The translations under genes were made by a program, and so were the position numbers. Positions 59,329 through 64,000 of a stretch of 64,000 nucleotides of DNA are shown piece after piece; position 1 is the first letter of the stretch, and the number at the start of each line of letters is the position of its first letter. Location: positions 15,299,733-15,363,732 of the forward strand of contig NC_044574.1 of NCBI RefSeq assembly GCF_901933205.1. The letters are read 5' to 3'. Source of the stretch: Camarhynchus parvulus (lineage: Eukaryota > Chordata > Aves > Passeriformes > Thraupidae). The notes beneath the pieces were generated by a model. The model worked only from the letters and a program-made list of their open reading frames with translations, was not told the origin of the DNA and searched no databases.

Positions 59329-62300
59329 AAGTAAAGGGCTTTATTTTGCTGAAACAAACTTTGTATATTCTCTTGCCTCATAAAAACACTGAGATAATAT
59401 AAATTTTAGATGAATTTCCTAATACTAGTAATGTTGTTATCCTGCTGTCTCTTTGAATAATGCATGTATGTCAGCACAATAATTAAATATCTTACCTTGT
59501 TTTGCTGGTGAGTCTTGTAAGGAGCAGAATCTGTAGCACTTCAGGCAGGCTCTGTTTGCTTTTCTGATCGCTTTTTCATTCTGTTTCTGAATCATTGCTG
59601 TTCTCTGTTTGTGATCAGCACAGAGACCTTTCTGATTTCTCTGATTTCTTTTGTTTCAAGGACAATGAGAAGCTGGCAGGGAAATGAAAAGGCTGTGAAA
59701 ACAAAGAGCATAAAAGTAGTTTATAAAGTGTTGTCAGTGAACCCGAAAGTGGTGTGTAACCCTCACATTGAACTTGAGGTCTTGTGAAATTTTATGTGCT
59801 TTATAGTGACGTTCAAGGAGTCACAGATTATGTGACTAAGAGGAACATTAAATAACAGAAAAAATATTATGATTGTTTTATAAAATGTTACTTTATATTC
59901 ATGCTCATATTTAAATTTGTCACTTTCTCTGTGGCTATCTGGAGCTTATGGCAGGCAATGGATCACCCTTCTCTGAGCTTCACAATGTAACCTAAAGTCA
60001 TGAAATATTTCCTTGTCTTCTATGTAGTTCCTATACTTTTTGGCATCAATAGGCCTGGCAGAGAGCTGTTGAAATGCCAAATTTCTCTTCTTCTCTGTGA
60101 AGTCCTCCCTGCCTACATTTTGATTGCTGCCAAAATGTAGACATAGTGATAAATAAATGGAAGCTATATTACATTCACTGACTAGGTACAGGTGGTAGTA
60201 CCCTGAGACAGAAATTTCACTCAGAATTCTCAGTGTCTTCCTGTTCAGAGAGTCTCTAGTTCCTTTGCATTCCTTATCCAGAAAGCATCTGATCCCTATG
60301 ACTTTGCACATTCTATTTGGCTCACACATTTTCCCAGTTCCCAATGTCTTTTAATAGGCCCTTTCCCCCATGTCCACATGTGTGAAATGTGCAAACCCTG
60401 CTCTCCAACCCTCCCAGTGCAAACCCTTCCCTCCAGCCCTTCAACCCTGTCACACACCCACAGGTACTCAGCCCAACTGGATTTATTGCAGATATACCAC
60501 CCCAATCATCTCTTGCATCAGGTGCTCAGAGGAACATGGATGTTGCCCTAAATAAAACCTCTGCCACATCTCCCAGCCCTTCTCTTGCCCTTCATTTCCA
60601 GGGCAGTGCAGGATCTGCACGGGGAGAGGGGTACTGCCCATTAAGGGAGATGCCCACAAGTCTTTGAAGGCCATGGGAAGTCCCTCCCTGCTGTCAGCCA
60701 GGCAGTCAGACCTGGCTGCAAAAACAGCAAGGGAATGAATTGACCTGCTGGGCTGGGGGATGCAGTTTGCTGCTTCCAGGAATGCTGGGGAGCCACCTCC
60801 CTAAGCAAGCACAGGGAAAGGCTCTGCAGAAAGAAGTTTTCAGAATAATGAGGATCACACCTTGAAGGTGCACTGGCAAGAGCAAGTCAGAGGTGAATGG
60901 TGTGAAAGTCAAACTTCTCCAATGATGGAAGAAGAACATGTTGCCTTTCAAGAGTATTTGGAGAATGAGAAAAAGTTTAATTTTCAGCACAGAGATGTGC
61001 TGAAAAAAGAAAACAGGAGCTGTTTTCTTTGCAATACAAAACTCAGTTATACCTAGCTGGTGCAACCACACTCCAGGGAGAAAACAGCAGTTTATATTAC
61101 AGTTTTTGAATTTATGTATATTAATGTGTTCTCTTAGCAAATGCATCTTTTGAGTTCTAAAGCTTTCTGAACCTTTCATATAATCCTTTGCTTTCAAGCA
61201 ACAGATGTCAGCAAGAAGCAGATGGTTCTAGCTTTGAATTTGAACATCTTTAAATACTTTGTGTATATTTTATGGTGAGGAATGCACTCTATCTTACTAT
61301 GCAGAACTGATGCACTTAATGAAAAGTATCCATGTCTGGGTGCTTGATGTCGCTTCCTAGCTCACAAACCGATAAATAATAAACCACATATTTTCCAGGA
61401 TTATTTGTTATGAGATATTTTCATCTAATTATTCAGCTTGTGTTTTCAAGCTTGAAACAAACTGTGAAATGCTCTAATCTGATGTGAGCTCAAAGAGAAC
61501 AAGCAACAAAAAGAGCCAAAGGAGCTGCCCCAGTTGTGAATTGCATTTTCACTCTGCTGTATCCTGTGAGCAGGCTGAAAGCTTCCTCTTGCACAGTTTC
61601 CCAGAGGAAATAATGCAGTGCCTATGGAAACAACTGAACAAAATCTTTTGATCTTTCTTACTCTAAACTTTCATTTTCAGGTGGTACAGCTATGAAATTT
61701 GATGAGTCTAACATAAGAATCTAAGAATATAAGATCTTAAATCAGGAATAAATTTGGGAACACAAATAGAAAGAAGAGATCTGAAATAAGAAAATAACTC
61801 ATTTTCTTTCAAGGAAAAGAAACCATACAAACAGATTTCATCCAAATGGTTTGCTATTGGATCTTATTTTACTGCTCTAAAAAGTTCTTTTCTCCCTCTC
61901 TGCCTGATTTTCAGTGCTGAAGAGTTTGTTTTTTAAAGAAATCACCTGAGACAATCTGTGACATGCAAACTATTTAAACTTTACTTAATTGATCTCAAGA
62001 ATGGATTATTGCATATATTGTCAAAGGTTGTAATGACATAAGAGATGTTATCAGTGCTCATACCTAGTGCACCAGCCTGATTTAGAAAAAGAGAAATGCC
62101 TCATTTCAACCAAGCTTTGGAGCTTTTGCCTCCCTCTCTGAGAAGGAATGGGACTGTTGAAGGGTTCCTGGTGCTGAGGGGGTGCTAGAAGGTCTCAGTG
62201 GTGATGCAGGACATGCTCTTTCCCTCTCTTTTTTCCTTTTTTCTTCAAGTCTTCTTGAAACCTTTTCCTTTCTCCCTTTTTCAGGATACAGAATGTCCTA

Positions 62301-64000
62301 ATGCCAGGCTCTTCCAAATCAGGCTCTTTCCTCAAATCAGCCTCTCCTCACTCCACAGCACCTTGGCTGCTGTTCAGGCTCTGTGGGGTAGAGAAGGTTT
62401 GGGATGGAGAAGGGGCCTGGTGGGGGCAGAATGCCCCAGCACAGCTGCTGAGCCCAGCTGTCCTCGTGCTTGGATTGCAGGGCTAATCCCCATCTCTGCA
62501 GGTACAAGTGAAGTCACCTACATGTGAGCAAAGCAGGAAGGCTTTTTACCCTTGAAATCCGATGTTCAGGGCTAAGGGATGTTTTAATTACTGCCTTGCA
62601 CTTAATTACTGCCTAATGTTATGAATTTCCTGGTGGTTTCCAGAGCCAGACATCTTCTGGGACAGATCATTACCCAAAACAACAAAAGACTGACAAATCT
62701 GGTACCTTGACAAAAGAGAACATTTCCTCCAGTTCCATTTTGAAAGTTTTAAGATCTCTTTTCTATCCAATACTGTAGAGTTAAAAAAAAAAAATGGAGA
62801 AAAAAGAAAATTATTGAACTGTTCTATTTTATTATATTATTTGACAATATCAGTTCTCCAGGTTTAGGAATCTACATACAAATGAGAAGGAGTTGTGAAA
62901 GCTTCTGATTGATGGACTGTCTTTCTTTCTGACAATTCTAATTATTTAAGGATTGGAAATGTTCAAATACTTCAAAAACCAGAGGCAGTATTTTGCTACT
63001 TGACAGCAGCATAACTCAAGAGAGTGGCTCTCCCAAATAAATCCTTGCAATATAAAGAGGTCACAACCAGATGTGTGATGCACTTAGACTTCTCTGGTGT
63101 CTATCTCAAGTCCTTTTTCTCTCTGTGAAGCCCTACTATCCATTACTGTTCTGGTACAACACTTCAGCTCATATATATTTATTTTGCCAACCGCCTCTCA
63201 GGCTTACAGACCTGGGGCATGACTCAATGACTGTAGAACTGAGATCTTACTAAAAGTCTGTGAAGATGCAGCAAACTAAGAGTAGTTTTCCTGAATTCTG
63301 GAAATATGTGTCCATCCATGCCCACCCATAGATAAACAGTTCTTTGTAAAGAAGGAGAGAAAACAGCTTTTAATCCTTCCCATGGTGCTGTGTGCCTGCA
63401 GCTTTGCCATAGGTTCAGAGGTAAATAAAAACCCTGCAAACCTGCTAGAAAGCTCTCAATCTAGGTGTCGTACCAGATAATCAGCAAAACTGACCACAAA
63501 GGACCATAAGTAGCAAAAATATCTCCAGATGAGCAGTGTGGAGAGCTGAGAGCAGTGACCAGTACTGTGGTGCCTGTGGTGGAAAAGCCCTTGGAAGGGC
63601 AGGAAGCAGTGCAGTGACATTCCAGTGTGTAGATGGAAAACATGTCAGGAAGCTGCTCTGAGAGAGCTGCTGCAATGGAGGGGTGCAATGGGAATGTGGA
63701 CTTTTTGCTGTGACTCTGCAGGAACAAATACCATCATCCTTTGTTGTCAACTGATGTTTGCTCATGCAACTTTTTTATGAGTGACTGCCCATTTCTGAAC
63801 TTCAGTGAAGTAACTTATAAGCTTGATATCTTAAATGTAGCTAGGGGAAAAGAGTGAAGGAGAAAGGGGGAAGGGGAGGGAAATCTGCTAGCATTCATAT
63901 TCCAGAGAGAATTAATTCTGTTTTATTTGTAAGGTTTCCTCTGTGGCTTTCAAGTTAGTTCCTGAAATCTGCAATTACATTCATGCAAGATCTGCATCCA
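59329..64000. other. Unique non-coding stretch
   Basis: Mostly AT-rich. Small duplications are seen, such as TTAATTACTGCCT twice near 62585-62615, and an A run near 62781-62792. Frames of up to 163 codons (60706-61197, minus) are unfamiliar. No gene, RNA or mobile element could be supported to the end of the window. Confidence 0.4.

Noticed and set aside
1..64000. CRISPR arrays, bacterial operons, phage or tRNA/rRNA genes
   Set aside because: No spaced direct repeats, Shine-Dalgarno-led gene strings, cloverleaf sequences or rRNA segments were seen. The repeats are those of a bird genome.

Overview
This looks like vertebrate nuclear DNA from a bird, most likely a songbird. It carries several 3' ends of CR1 LINEs with the avian-type terminal repeat (ATTCTATG units), a retroviral element primed by tRNA-Trp as in avian alpharetroviruses, a large solo retroviral LTR, and worn fragments that resemble MIR SINEs. 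Open reading frames are short (199 codons at most). None encodes a protein I recognise, and none is joined to others by a convincing splice chain. I therefore call no protein-coding gene, tRNA or rRNA. The window reads as intergenic or deep intronic DNA. The bird assignment is inference from repeat content.

Layout: 1-12.4 kb is mostly unique sequence with a CR1 fragment at 0.4 kb, MIR-like relics near 6.9 and 9.8 kb, an AT-rich block at 4.6-5.4 kb that looks like a non-coding enhancer candidate, and a GC-rich patch at 10.3-10.7 kb. From 12.4 to 24 kb come two plus-strand CR1 ends, a 100-base A-rich tract, a complete 1,260-bp solo LTR on the minus strand with a 5-bp target duplication (21.58-22.85 kb), a short minisatellite and a minus-strand CR1 end. 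From 24 to 36 kb the sequence is mostly unique, with a CpG-rich patch carrying a near-consensus CTCF-like motif (30.2-30.6 kb).

The most structured object is a compact retroviral element at 36,542-37,549. It has two LTRs of 316 and 299 bp, CCAAT and TATA boxes, a tRNA-Trp primer binding site, a polypurine tract, a 6-bp target duplication and only 393 bp of non-coding interior. It could only have moved with proteins supplied in trans, or it is a deleted remnant. Its leader holds a tandem repeat that appears to be built from the primer-binding-site region.

From 37.6 to 64 kb there is one long CR1 fragment (40.2-40.9 kb), a TATA box with a downstream consensus splice donor (44.45-44.76 kb), a G-run with quadruplex potential (51.3 kb), AT microsatellites, another MIR-like and CR1 end near 55.6-55.9 kb, and a CpG-enriched block ending in a strong splice donor (58.8-59.33 kb). 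The last two donor-bearing blocks are the best candidates for first exons of an unannotated transcript. Nothing here forms an operon or pathway.
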